NCBI RefSeq assembly: GCF_001077535.1
Contig: NZ_CP011968.1
Location: 2,356,001 to 2,420,000, forward strand
Length of the DNA: 64,000 nt
Origin: Clostridioides difficile ATCC 9689 = DSM 1296
GTDB lineage: Bacteria; Bacillota; Clostridia; Peptostreptococcales; Peptostreptococcaceae
Direction: 5' to 3'
Shown in pieces: positions 36,202-45,318 of the stretch (positions are counted from its first letter, which is position 1; the number at the start of each line of letters is the position of its first letter). The notes beneath the pieces are model-generated. The model was given only the letters and a program-made list of their open reading frames with translations. It ran no database searches and was not told the origin of the DNA. A program made the position numbers and the translations under genes.

Positions 36202-37023
36202 CTAAGCTATATTGTTAGATTTAACTTTTTCTATATTTACAAAATAAGTTTCTCTTTCTTTAAATAAAGATACATATTTAAAGTCAAGATACTTAAGCAT
36301 ATCATAGGCCACATCAAAATCTTTGCATATATCTTCTACCCTATGAGAATCAGAACCTACAGTAACTATAAATCCTCCAAGTTCTTTATATCTTTTTAGA
36401 ATATCTTCATTTGGATGTATAGCATTTAGTCCATATCTATAACCAGAAGTATTTAGCTCTATACCACTCCCATTATTGATTATTGACTTTAAGACCTCAT
36501 CAATAACATCTTTAAAGTCATTGTATATAACTCTATTATCTGAATATATTCCATACCTAGATATATAATCCAAATGACCATATATATTGTAATCTCCAAA
36601 TTCACGATTAGTTTCAAGTATGCTATTAAAATATTTATAATACGCATCTTCTTTGCTAAGACCTTTAAAATACGCCTTTGATGGAACAGGTACATTGTCA
36701 ATTGTATGAGTTGAGCACAATACAAAATCAAAAGGATTAGAATTTATTATTTCTTCTATTTCATTTTTTAGATGTTTTCTGTAACCCACTTCAACACCTA
36801 GTAATAACTCTATGTCCTTTTTATATTTTTCTTTAAACTTATTAAATACTGGAACATAGTCATTATAATTTATGCAAAATCCTCTATCTTCATCATGTTC
36901 TAAATGGTCTGTAAAAGTCAAATATCTAACACCAATACTTATAGCTTTTTTTATTGTATCTTCCATGGAATCCTTTCCATCACTTGAAAAATTAGTATGA
37001 ATATGATTATCTATTAAATTCAT
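36202..37023 (-). CDS. PHP-domain histidinol-phosphatase family protein
   Basis: Metal-dependent phosphoesterase of 273 residues (HisJ/HisK type). Metal ligands are visible in NHIHTNFSSDG (residues 6-16), FTDHLEHD, a glutamate in LGVEVGY, CSTHTID, and the final SDSHR motif. The family dephosphorylates histidinol phosphate, but many clostridial paralogues have other phosphate esters as substrate and no other histidine genes are near. It sits in a carbohydrate region, so a sugar-phosphate role is possible. Good start with GGGAGG upstream. Confidence 0.82.
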   Translation of the reverse strand: MNLIDNHIHTNFSSDGKDSMEDTIKKAISIGVRYLTFTDHLEHDEDRGFCINYNDYVPVFNKFKEKYKKDIELLLGVEVGYRKHLKNEIEEIINSNPFDFVLCSTHTIDNVPVPSKAYFKGLSKEDAYYKYFNSILETNREFGDYNIYGHLDYISRYGIYSDNRVIYNDFKDVIDEVLKSIINNGSGIELNTSGYRYGLNAIHPNEDILKRYKELGGFIVTVGSDSHRVEDICKDFDVAYDMLKYLDFKYVSLFKERETYFVNIEKVKSNNIA

Positions 37024-37136
37024 ATTATCCCTCCCTTTATTTTATCTATCTTAATTATACAACAAGTTTATTGTATACACTTGTTAAAAGAAAATTATAA
37101 TGGTTAAATTTTATTTACATACTTTTATTTTTACAA

Positions 37137-37190
37137 AAAAGAGAAGCACCTATTTCTGATTTTAGAAAATCATTAAGGATACTTCTCTTA
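37137..37190 (-). terminator. Terminator of the small membrane protein gene
   Basis: Arms AAGAGAAG and CTTCTCTT with extra pairing (TCC/GGT region) and a TTTTTT tail on the minus strand, 24 nt past the stop. Confidence 0.65.
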
Positions 37191-37213
37191 ATGTTACTTT
37201 TATATACTTCAAT

Positions 37214-37567
37214 TTAATTTTTAAAAGTCTTAATTTTGTAATAGAGTTTAGCTGTTATATGTCCAATCATATAAAAAGCTGTATAAAGTAAAACATATAT
37301 ATATGCAGAATCATTTAAAAATATATACATTAATACTATATAAGTTACTAAAGACACAATAAGAGATAAAATCCAATTAGTCTTATTTAATACACAAATT
37401 ATCCCTTGTATCAAAAAAGAAATTGGAAAAATCAAAACCATTCCCACAACAAAAATACTTTTAGATTGAATATCTGGAATATTAAATATATCTGTAGCAA
37501 AAGTTAAAAACATTAGCACCATTATGACTGTAGGAAATATGATACTAAAAATATTACTCTTTTTCAT
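37214..37567 (-). CDS. Small multi-spanning membrane protein, function unknown
   Basis: A 117-residue protein with four predicted transmembrane helices (about residues 8-25, 37-58, 65-83 and 87-108) and a short basic tail (KLYYKIKTFKN). I do not recognise the family. AAGG lies 10 nt before the ATG at 37567; a TTG at 37576 is less likely. It lies 42 nt after cwp24 on the same strand and may be cotranscribed with it. Confidence 0.65.
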   Translation of the reverse strand: MKKSNIFSIIFPTVIMVLMFLTFATDIFNIPDIQSKSIFVVGMVLIFPISFLIQGIICVLNKTNWILSLIVSLVTYIVLMYIFLNDSAYIYVLLYTAFYMIGHITAKLYYKIKTFKN

Positions 37568-37608
37568 AATAATCAATCCTTATTTATTGGATATTTGATA
37601 ATCTTCAA

Positions 37609-39051
37609 TTATTTTGTTGCCTCAATTTCTCCCATCATTCTTACTAAATCTTGTCCATATTGACCTCCAGCCCAATTATTAGATAAACTTTCAACTGTTT
37701 TAGCCTTACCAAATAAAGATTTTTCATGTCTAGGGTCTACTGGATTTGAAAGTGGGTAACCATCTTGTCCTGCATATAAGCATAAATGTTGAATTTGAGC
37801 TAATATTCCTTCTTCCCAAGTATCAAATCTTGAATGGGCATTCTTATCAGTATCAGAACCACCTACAGAAGTTTTAAGTCCACAAGGATTCTTAAATGAT
37901 GCATCTAATACTCCACCAAAATTACAAAAACCAGTTTCTTTTGCAGATTGAGCTACTGCCAAAACAGGATTAACACCTTCCTGAACAGCAGTATCATATA
38001 ATATTGGTATTAACTCTATAAATAAATCATTAGCTTTTTTAGATTTTGCCCATTTTAAGCACGCTTCTAAACTAGCTGTTGGCTGACCTAATATGCTTGT
38101 CTCATTTTTCATAGGTGACTCACCTTTTGTAGACGAATCGCCATTATTTTGTGCAGCAGAAACACACTTATTATACACACTGTCACTTATTGAACCTAAT
38201 CTAGTAATCTTATCTGCTCCTGCTAATATAGACTTATCACTACTTTCTGACACCAATACAATTGGATTTTCCTTAGCAATTGTAGAACCTGTAAGTGCAT
38301 TTACTAAATCATATCCATCACTCAAATAAAATTCTGATGCATCTGGATAAAACTCTTTTATAACTTTCTTATTTGTATCATATCTATCTGAACCACCAAG
38401 TCTTTTAGCATTAGTTTTATTAACTAAACTAGTGCTCATTGATATACTCCCACCTACTGCATATGTTTTTACATTACTTGTTGAAAAAGGCACACTCTTT
38501 CCATCTGTAAGTACTATAGGAGCTATATCTCTTACTGATACAGGTGCAGCACTTATTGTATCTGCTTCTCCTTTATATGCATTAGTTAATATCACTTCAT
38601 CAACTTTTTTGATACCATTTACCTCTTTAGCAACACTATAACTAGTCTTTATTCTGTCATCTCCACCCAATCTAGTTACCTGTGCCCCTGTGTTTTTTAG
38701 TTCAGTTTCTACTGACTTACTTATTGATAATTCTTTACCTATTATGTATATCTTTTTAACATTTTTTAATCTTTGTTTTGTTTCATTTGGTATCTTATTT
38801 TTTTGTGCAAGCAAAATTGGAGCATCAACAGCACCTGCAAGACCACTTGCTGAAAGACCATCTGCTATAGAATTATCCATATTTACCATAATTGCTGTAT
38901 CATAACTCTTTTTATCTGCTATTAATCCAGCCGTCTCATATATATTGTTACCTTTAATTGTATCTGATGTTAATGCATCTACATTAGGTACATTTATTAG
39001 AAATATAGCTAATGTTAAACCTAATGCTAAAACTCTTCTAATTGTTCTCAT
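37609..39051 (-). CDS. cwp24: Cell wall protein with three CWB2 repeats and a glucosaminidase domain
   Basis: Exported S-layer-associated autolysin of 480 residues. A signal peptide (about 1-27, cut after VDA) is followed by three CWB2 (PF04122) repeats that bind PSII polysaccharide: each has an 'A..L....DAPILL' core and an R(L/G)GG(D/S)(D/S)R motif (TRLGGDDRIKTS, KRLGGSDRYDTN). The C-terminal third (about 335-480) is a glucosaminidase with the glutamate in VAQSAKETGFCNFGG and the NPCGLK region. This architecture matches C. difficile Cwp24; the name is from recall. GGGGG lies 6 nt before the ATG. Confidence 0.85.
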   Translation of the reverse strand: MRTIRRVLALGLTLAIFLINVPNVDALTSDTIKGNNIYETAGLIADKKSYDTAIMVNMDNSIADGLSASGLAGAVDAPILLAQKNKIPNETKQRLKNVKKIYIIGKELSISKSVETELKNTGAQVTRLGGDDRIKTSYSVAKEVNGIKKVDEVILTNAYKGEADTISAAPVSVRDIAPIVLTDGKSVPFSTSNVKTYAVGGSISMSTSLVNKTNAKRLGGSDRYDTNKKVIKEFYPDASEFYLSDGYDLVNALTGSTIAKENPIVLVSESSDKSILAGADKITRLGSISDSVYNKCVSAAQNNGDSSTKGESPMKNETSILGQPTASLEACLKWAKSKKANDLFIELIPILYDTAVQEGVNPVLAVAQSAKETGFCNFGGVLDASFKNPCGLKTSVGGSDTDKNAHSRFDTWEEGILAQIQHLCLYAGQDGYPLSNPVDPRHEKSLFGKAKTVESLSNNWAGGQYGQDLVRMMGEIEATK

Positions 39052-39723
39052 ATTCTTCCCCCTTGATATATCAAGTTTAATTCAAAAATGACTATAACAT
39101 AGTATTACATCTACGCTATAGTCATTTATTATAATTTAATAATTATATATTTGTTATTATATCATAAATTACAAAAAGTTTCCATAATATTGTATAGATT
39201 AAAGGAAAAATTTACATTTTAGTTACAATTTACTAGATTTTTGTTCTAATGTACCTATATTTAGTAACAATTTGTAATAAAAATCGATATCTATATTACA
39301 TATTTAATTCACTGTTTTACAAAATGAAATTTTATTGTATACAATAAATAGATTATATGTTTACATAATCTATATTATTTTTAAGTAAATCTTTTATCAA
39401 TATTATTAAGAATATATATTACATCAAGTTTATTACGTGCAAACCACTATCAACTTAAATACCTAAGGTAACACTTGAAGTAGTAGATTCTTGGTAACAA
39501 TAATTATTGCTATCATTATCTTTTTTTAATTAAGTATTTACTATTTATATATCAATCTACTTTTCACTTTTAATTTAATTCTAACATTTTTTTATATATT
39601 TTATGATATATAATGTGATATATTCTAATTAATGATATTTTCAAGTAAAAAAATGTTACTCTATTATAAGGTGATAGTATACTTGAAAATAAATAAAACA
39701 CTTAACTTTATTTAAGGAGATTT
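39052..39723. other. Long divergent intergenic region between cwp24 and the ROK gene
   Basis: About 670 nt of AT-rich DNA with no gene. A less AT-rich island at 39421-39500 has nested complementary segments (TCAAGT/ACTTGA; ACTT-TACC/GGTA-AAGT) and is followed by a short hairpin and a run of seven T (39521-39527 on plus), so a small plus-strand RNA or leader is possible. Confidence 0.4.
39421..39530 (+). ncRNA. Possible small structured RNA or leader element
   Basis: Outer pairing TCAAGT (39424-39429) with ACTTGA (39473-39478), inner hairpin TACC-TAA-GGTA, then TAACAATAATTATTGCTA hairpin and TTTTTTT. It partly recalls c-di-GMP-I aptamers (GCAAACC, CCTAAGGT, TGGTAAC) but lacks the central ACGCAAAGC block. 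Existence is inferred from structure only. Confidence 0.25.
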
Positions 39724-40938
39724 ATGATGAGTAACAAACAAGGTTCTAACATCAAAGATGTAAAAATTAAAAATAAGTTAATAATATTGAAATTACTTTC
39801 TACAAATACACCTATGTCCAGAGTTGATTTAGCTAAGTCTACAGGACTTACTAAAATGACTTTATCAAATCTAGTTACTGAACTTATTAATGAAAATATG
39901 ATTAGGGAAATAGAGTCATCAACTTTAAATGCACATTCATCAGGTCGTAAACCCATTTTATTAGATATTTCTAATATATCGCCTTGTATTTGTGGAATCC
40001 TAATAAGAAGAAATATATGTAAGGTAATTATTTCAGATTTAAAAGGTAATATTGTAAAACAACTTTCTGAAACTTACCCTAAATGTCTATCAAATGATGT
40101 TTTAAAAGATATAATAAAAAGAATGTTTACTAAAATAATGAAAATCAACAAGAGAGATATAATTGGAATTGGTATTTCTTCAATAGGTCCAGTAGATGAT
40201 ATAAATGGTACCATACTAAATCCCCCAGATTTTGGAAATGTATCAAACCTAAATATAGTAGATTTTATAAAAGAAATGTCTGATTTGCCAATATTTTTGA
40301 TAAATGATGCTAATTCGGGTGCATTAGCAGAAAAAATGTATGGTTTAGGTAAAAATATATCAAATTATATATACCTACACATAATGAATGGTATTGGAGC
40401 TGGTCTAGTTCTAGAAAATAAACTTCATACTGGCAACCTAGGACAAAGTGGAGAAATAGGACATACATCAATTAATTTTAGTGGACCATTGTGCAGTTGT
40501 GGTAACAATGGATGTTTAGATTATTATACAAGTGTCAGTAATCTAATTAAAAGAATTGAATCATTGAGCCATATTTATCCTAACTCCCCATTAATTAACT
40601 GTAAAGATTTTTCTTTAGTCAAGTTAATAGATGAGGCAAATAATAAAGATAGTCTTGCCATGTTTTTGCTTGATGAATTTTGTACATACGTATCATATGC
40701 ATTAGTTAATACACTTACATTGATTGATTGTAGTTCTATAATAATAGGCTATGACTTTAATATACCTGGTACATTTATAGAAAATACATTATTAAAAAAA
40801 TTGACTGCTTCAGCAAGTTTTTCTAAATATAAAAAAATAAGTGTAAGGCATTCAAATTTTGGAGCAAATGCACCATTAATTGGCTCTATAGCCATTGTAA
40901 GTTATAATTTTTTTAATGGTAGTATAAATTTTTATTAA
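39724..40938 (+). CDS. ROK-family transcriptional regulator (NagC/XylR type)
   Basis: DNA-binding sugar-responsive repressor of 404 residues. An N-terminal winged helix (about 15-75; MSRVDLAKSTGLTKMTLSNL) precedes a ROK domain with the sugar-kinase-like fold and the zinc motif CSCGNNGCLDYY. Regulators of this type respond to sugars or sugar phosphates. Neighbours suggest control of the alpha-glucan genes at 30.9-36 kb or of itself, but no shared operator was recognised. AAGGAGA is just before ATG 39724; the next codon, ATG at 39727, has the more normal spacing. Confidence 0.88.
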   Translation: MMSNKQGSNIKDVKIKNKLIILKLLSTNTPMSRVDLAKSTGLTKMTLSNLVTELINENMIREIESSTLNAHSSGRKPILLDISNISPCICGILIRRNICKVIISDLKGNIVKQLSETYPKCLSNDVLKDIIKRMFTKIMKINKRDIIGIGISSIGPVDDINGTILNPPDFGNVSNLNIVDFIKEMSDLPIFLINDANSGALAEKMYGLGKNISNYIYLHIMNGIGAGLVLENKLHTGNLGQSGEIGHTSINFSGPLCSCGNNGCLDYYTSVSNLIKRIESLSHIYPNSPLINCKDFSLVKLIDEANNKDSLAMFLLDEFCTYVSYALVNTLTLIDCSSIIIGYDFNIPGTFIENTLLKKLTASASFSKYKKISVRHSNFGANAPLIGSIAIVSYNFFNGSINFY

Positions 40939-40964
40939 ATATGTAAAATATTTAAACACTTTTA

Positions 40965-40993
40965 TTGAATATTTTTCCATTTAATATTATTAT
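40965..40993 (+). promoter_or_regulatory. Predicted sigma-A promoter of ferritin
   Basis: -35 TTGAAT (40965-40970), 17-nt spacer, -10 TATTAT (40988-40993), 36 nt before the ferritin ATG. Each box matches five of six consensus positions. Confidence 0.6.
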
Positions 40994-41029
40994 ATTTTAT
41001 AAGAGCATTTAAAATTTGGAGGTATAAAA

Positions 41030-41545
41030 ATGATTTCAGCTAAAATGGAAAAATTACTTAATGAGCAGATTAACCATGAATTATATTCTGCGTATCTTTA
41101 TCTTTCTATGTCTTCTTACCTTGAAGCAGAAGGACTTAAAGGATTTTCTAATTGGTTTTATGTTCAATATAAAGAAGAGACAGACCACGCTATGTTTTTT
41201 TACAAATACTTACATAATGTAGGAGGAAAGGTTCAACTTGATGCTATCCCAATGCCAGATTCAGACTTTACTTCTGCAATGGATATTCTTGAGCGTACGT
41301 TAGCTCATGAAAAAAAGGTTACAGCTTTAATAAACAACTTAGCATCTGTAGCAAACTCTGAATCAGACTTTAGAACTTCTCAATTCTTACTTTGGTTTAT
41401 ATCTGAACAAGCAGAAGAAGAGACAAATTGTGAAGACAATATAAAACGTGTTAAACTTGCCGGAGAGGGTGGTCTATTCTTTGTTGACCAAGAATTTGCT
41501 AATCGTACATATGCAGCTCCAACAAACCCACCTGTGACAATATAA
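41030..41545 (+). CDS. ftnA: Ferritin
   Basis: Cytoplasmic iron-storage protein of 171 residues forming a 24-subunit shell. It shows the bacterial non-haem ferritin pattern: MEKLLNEQINHELYSAYLYL with Glu17, the ferroxidase residues in YKEETDHAMFF (Glu50, His53), a glutamate near residue 94 (LERTLAHEKKV) and the late QAEEETNCEDNI helix. GGAGG lies 8 nt before the ATG. Own promoter and terminator; no Fur box was clearly seen. Confidence 0.93.
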   Translation: MISAKMEKLLNEQINHELYSAYLYLSMSSYLEAEGLKGFSNWFYVQYKEETDHAMFFYKYLHNVGGKVQLDAIPMPDSDFTSAMDILERTLAHEKKVTALINNLASVANSESDFRTSQFLLWFISEQAEEETNCEDNIKRVKLAGEGGLFFVDQEFANRTYAAPTNPPVTI

Positions 41546-41572
41546 CGTTTAAAAATTTTTAATATAATAAAG

Positions 41573-41622
41573 AAGGTGTTTTAATGAAAATCAAGATTGA
41601 TTCTTATCATTAAAACACCTTT
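41573..41622 (+). terminator. Terminator of ferritin
   Basis: Perfect 15-bp stem AAGGTGTTTTAATGA and its complement with a 19-nt loop and TTTTATTATT tail, 28 nt past the stop. Confidence 0.8.
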
Positions 41623-41729
41623 TATTATTCGTTTTATACGTAGTATTTTATTGTTTATACAGTGCTATTTCACAATGAAACTTAAAACTATACTTTCATT
41701 TTAAAATATTTTTAAATTAAATTTGGGGT

Positions 41730-41774
41730 GACTGAAAATCACACTATCTAACTTACAAAATGTGATTTTCAGTC
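41730..41774 (-). terminator. Terminator of the 2-oxoacid fermentation operon
   Basis: Perfect 14-bp stem GACTGAAAATCACA/TGTGATTTTCAGTC with a 17-nt loop, 38 nt past the acyl-CoA synthetase stop. The T tail on the minus strand is weak. Confidence 0.6.
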
Positions 41775-41811
41775 GGTGCTTTAATTATGGTTGAATACCA
41801 AAACTTATAAA

Positions 41812-43911
41812 CTATTTATATTTAACTATTAAGGCATCTACTGCACATACGCCTTTTCCTTTAGGATATACAAACACTGGATTTAAGTCTATTTCCTTGA
41901 CTTCATCCTTATTTTCATAAGCATATTTTCCTAATTTGACCATCATATCTGCAAGAGCATCAATATCGCAAGGCTCACTTCCTCTATAGCCATTTAAAAG
42001 CTTAAATGATTTTAGTTTTTTAAGCATCATAATAGCTTCATCATGATTTATAGGTAATGGATATAATGTAGTATCTTTAAATACCTCTACAAATACTCCT
42101 CCTAAACCGACTAATAACATTGGTCCAAATTGGTCATCATTAGTTATACCAATAATAATTTCTATACCACTTTCTACCATTTCTTGAACTAATATACCAT
42201 CAATATTAGCATCTGGTTTTGCTTTTTTTACATTAGTTAAAATCTCATTATATGCATCTACTGCCTCATCTCTATTCTTAATTCCTATTTTAACTCCTCC
42301 AACATCAGATTTGTGCAATATTTCAGAAGAATTTATTTTTAAAACAACAGGATACTTAATATATTTTAAGATTTCATCTAATTCATCAATACTTTTTGCA
42401 TTACCTTGTCCTGGAACTGGTACTCCATATTTTTTCATCTCAATCTTACTATCTAATTCTGATAATGCTACTACATTATTTGACTCTCTTTTCTTAACAG
42501 CTTTAAATTCTAAAGTTCTTTTTGAATAATCATAATCTATAAACTTAGCCATTTTATTAAAACAAGTAAATGTAGTTCCAACTGATGACATTATAGGCAC
42601 TTGATTATCTTCTAATCTAGTCCTATAATCTAAATATCTATTTCCTTCAAGTGTAGGAACTGCAAACACAGGTTTTTTCAATCCTTGTTCTCTAGCTTCA
42701 CTTACAGCTTTACAAAGGGTTTCATGCATTTCATTTTCTTCATCTCTTATATTTGCACCTACCATAGTAAATCCAACACTATCATCCTTTTCAAAGGTAT
42801 GTAATAAACCTACTATCATATCCTTTTCATGGAATAATGCTGTTGTAGCATCTAGTGGATTTTTAGGTGTTGCAAATCCTGGAAGATATTTTTTCATTTC
42901 TTCTTTAGTTTCAGAAGATATTTCTGCAAGTTCTACACCATTTTCTTCTGCTAAATCTGCACAAATAGTATTTTCTCCTCCTGAGAAGTTTATTGCTGCA
43001 AAATTAGAATTTGCAGGTAAATTACCATCTAAAACACTAAAAGCTTGTGCTAAACACATAAACTGTTCTAAATTTTCCACAGAAATTACTCCATATTTTT
43101 CAAAAATACTTTCAAAAGCTTTACTCGAACCAGCTAAATTTCCTGTATGAGAAGCAGCAGAAATAGCACCTTTTTCTGACCTTCCTGATTTCAATATTAT
43201 TACTGGCTTTCTTTTTTGTGCTGCCCTTTTTAAAGCATCTATAAATTTTTGAGGATTTTTTAAACCTTCAAGGTAAATTGCTATTACTGATGCATAATCA
43301 TCATCTACAAGGAAATCTACTGCATCTTCTAGTGTAACTATATTTCCATTTCCTGTTGAAAAACCATAAGATATATTAAAATAATCACTTGAAACAATTT
43401 CAGCAGTTATAAATCCACTTTGACCTACAATTCCTATACCAGGTTTTTTAGTATCTAAATCCCATTTAGAACCTCCTGCCCATAGATTAACCTTATCTAT
43501 ACAATTTAGCAACCCCATGCAGTTTGGACCCAATATTTTCATATCGTATGTATTTGATATTTCTATAAGTTGATTTTCTAAATCTGTACCTTACTCTGTA
43601 CCTTCCTCTGCAAATCCACTAGCATATACCACTACTGCCTTTGTTCCTAACTCTCCAGAATCTTTTAATACAGATGGAACTACATTTCTAGGCGTACATA
43701 CTACTACACAGTCTACTACTTCTGGAACTTCTTGTATCGTCTTATAACATTTTCTCCCAAACAATTCTTCTCTTTTGGGATTAACATAATATACTCTATC
43801 TGTTTCCTTACTTTTTACTATACTAAGTGCTGCACTTCTTCCAAAACCAAGTTTATCAGTCACTCCTACTATAGCAATACTTTTTGGTCTAATAAGTTTT
43901 TCCAAACTCAT
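41812..43911 (-). pseudogene. Acetate/acyl-CoA ligase (ADP-forming), split by an in-frame TAA
   Basis: The whole frame encodes 699 codons plus stop, the usual size of the fused alpha-beta ADP-forming acyl-CoA synthetase, which makes ATP from an acyl-CoA, ADP and phosphate. N-terminal CoA-binding domain: KSIAIVGVTDKLGFG and VVYASGFAEEG. Then an in-frame TAA at 43593-43591. The same frame continues with ILGPNCMGLLN, the phosphohistidine region (AASHTGNLAGS) and the C-terminal ATP-grasp domain (KINSSEILHKSDVGGVKIG). The TAA sits in a 12-bp imperfect tandem repeat, where the other copy reads GAA. Residues 1-106 and a possible restart at ATG 43542 would not make a full enzyme. It is last in the fermentation operon. 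Confidence 0.8.
43585..43608 (-). repeat. 12-bp imperfect tandem repeat carrying the nonsense codon
   Basis: On the minus strand GAGGAAGGTACA (43608-43597) is followed at once by GAGTAAGGTACA (43596-43585). They differ only by G to T, which turns GAA into TAA. Family members normally have a shorter loop here, so one copy looks like an insertion. Confidence 0.75.
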
Positions 43912-43947
43912 AAATTCACGCTCCTATATGTTTATAGTTGTGATTTT

Positions 43948-44017
43948 AAGTGAATTTTATCTCAAGATGAAGTTTCTCTTGGCACTAAAGATTATTAAAT
44001 CTTGAGATAAATCACTT
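43948..44017 (-). repeat. Intercistronic inverted repeat in the oxidoreductase operon
   Basis: Arms AAGTGAATTTTATCTCAAGAT (43948-43968) and ATCTTGAGATAAATCACTT (43999-44017) pair over about 19 bp with a small bulge and a 30-nt loop. It lies between the gamma-subunit and synthetase genes and has no T tail, so an RNA stabiliser or processing site is more likely than a terminator. Confidence 0.55.
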
Positions 44018-44034
44018 AAGATAAGGGTAATTTA

Positions 44035-44574
44035 TCAAATGGCGTTATTATAGCCTTCCATGAATGCTGCTTCATTTTGAACATTAAACTTTCCTTTTCC
44101 TTTTTCCTCAAAGAAATCACACATAGTTTTTAAAGCTAATTCTTTTTCAAATAACCCAGTTTTAGCAATTAATGCTCCAAGTACTACTATATTTGCTGCT
44201 TTTGGATTGTTTACTTTTTGAGCTAATTCCTGACAATTTATTTTAACTACACTTATATCTTCTCTTAATGTTACATTCTCATCTATTGCAGATGTATTAA
44301 TAACTACTGTTCCACCTTCTTTAACTAAATTTATATAATCTAAAGATGGTTTATTCATTGCTACTAAAACATCTATTTCTTCCATATCAGGCCCACCTAT
44401 ACTCTCATCAGAAAACTTTACTACACTATAGGCTTTTCCACCTCTCATAGTTGGACCATATGCAGGCATCCAAGTTACTTGTTTCCCCAATTCAAGTGCT
44501 GACTCAGCTACAATCAGACCAAGAGTTAAAACTCCTTGACCACCAAACCCTGCAAATACTAGCTCTTTTTCCAT
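44035..44574 (-). CDS. 2-oxoacid:ferredoxin oxidoreductase, gamma subunit
   Basis: Gamma subunit (about 179 residues) of a VOR/KOR-type complex that oxidatively decarboxylates 2-oxoacids to acyl-CoA. The N-terminus FAGFGGQGVLTLG (residues 7-19) is the family's glycine-rich signature, followed by WMPAYGPTMRGGKAYSVV. It begins 2 nt before the end of the beta-subunit gene is cleared (ATG 44574, stop of beta at 44577), so the two are translationally coupled. Confidence 0.92.
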   Translation of the reverse strand: MEKELVFAGFGGQGVLTLGLIVAESALELGKQVTWMPAYGPTMRGGKAYSVVKFSDESIGGPDMEEIDVLVAMNKPSLDYINLVKEGGTVVINTSAIDENVTLREDISVVKINCQELAQKVNNPKAANIVVLGALIAKTGLFEKELALKTMCDFFEEKGKGKFNVQNEAAFMEGYNNAI

Positions 44575-44576
44575 AA

Positions 44577-45317
44577 CTATTCACCATCCCTTTGCTTAAA
44601 TTCGCCAAGAGCATAATATGGCACTATTTCTTCTTCCATCCATTTGATAGATTTCTCTAGTGATACACCCCAGTTAGTTGGGCAAGGTGCTAATATTTCA
44701 ACTAAGGAATATCCCTCTCCATTTAATTGAGCTTCTATTGCATTTTTTATATATTTTTTTAGATTAATTATTTCCTTTGGGCTATGAACTGAACCTCTTG
44801 CTACATACGCTACATCAAAGAAGTTTGCCACCATCTCAGGAACTTTCAGTGGACTACCAGTAGTCTTTATATCTCTTCCATTTACACTTGTTGTTGTGAC
44901 TTGACCCGGCATAGTGGTCCATGACATTTGTCCACCAGTCATTGCAAAATTATTATTGTTTATTACAAATACAGTCACATTATGATTTCTATATGCTGTA
45001 TTTAAAGTTTCAGAAAGACCTATAACATAAGCATCTCCATCACCTTGGTAAGTCATTACTAATGTATCTGGAAGTGCTACTTTAACTCCTATAGCTGTAG
45101 ATGAAGCTCTACCATGTGCAGTTTGCATCTTATCACCATTCCAGCTAAAATTCATATTGCAGACACAACCAACTCCTAATGTTAATACATGATTTTTTTC
45201 ATATCCATGTTCTTCTATTACCTCTGCTATTATACGATTTACTATTCCATGACCACAACCTGGGCAAAACTTGTTTGGTATTGAAACAACGCTAGGTGTT
45301 AATTTTTCTGTAGCCAT
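44577..45317 (-). CDS. 2-oxoacid:ferredoxin oxidoreductase, beta subunit (thiamine diphosphate binding)
   Basis: Beta subunit, 246 residues. CPGCGHGIV (about residues 18-26) and a further cysteine in VGCVCNMNF help bind a cluster in this family. The thiamine diphosphate motif is GDGDAYVIGLSETLNTAYRN, with NNNNFAMTGGQMS after it. GGAGGTG precedes the ATG. It follows the alpha gene by a single base, typical of the kor/vor order delta-alpha-beta-gamma. Confidence 0.93.
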   Translation of the reverse strand: MATEKLTPSVVSIPNKFCPGCGHGIVNRIIAEVIEEHGYEKNHVLTLGVGCVCNMNFSWNGDKMQTAHGRASSTAIGVKVALPDTLVMTYQGDGDAYVIGLSETLNTAYRNHNVTVFVINNNNFAMTGGQMSWTTMPGQVTTTSVNGRDIKTTGSPLKVPEMVANFFDVAYVARGSVHSPKEIINLKKYIKNAIEAQLNGEGYSLVEILAPCPTNWGVSLEKSIKWMEEEIVPYYALGEFKQRDGE

Positions 45318-45318
45318 A

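Noticed and set aside
39421-39500. c-di-GMP-I or c-di-GMP-II riboswitch near cwp24
   Set aside because: Short blocks (GCAAACC, CCTAAGGT, TGGTAAC) look similar, but the central ACGCAAAGC block and the type II GCAC/GTGC pseudoknot arms are missing. Kept only as an unclassified structured element.
43585-43596. Recoding of the stop in the acyl-CoA synthetase, as in the symporter
   Set aside because: The codon is TAA, which is not used for selenocysteine, and the repeat explains it as a mutation.
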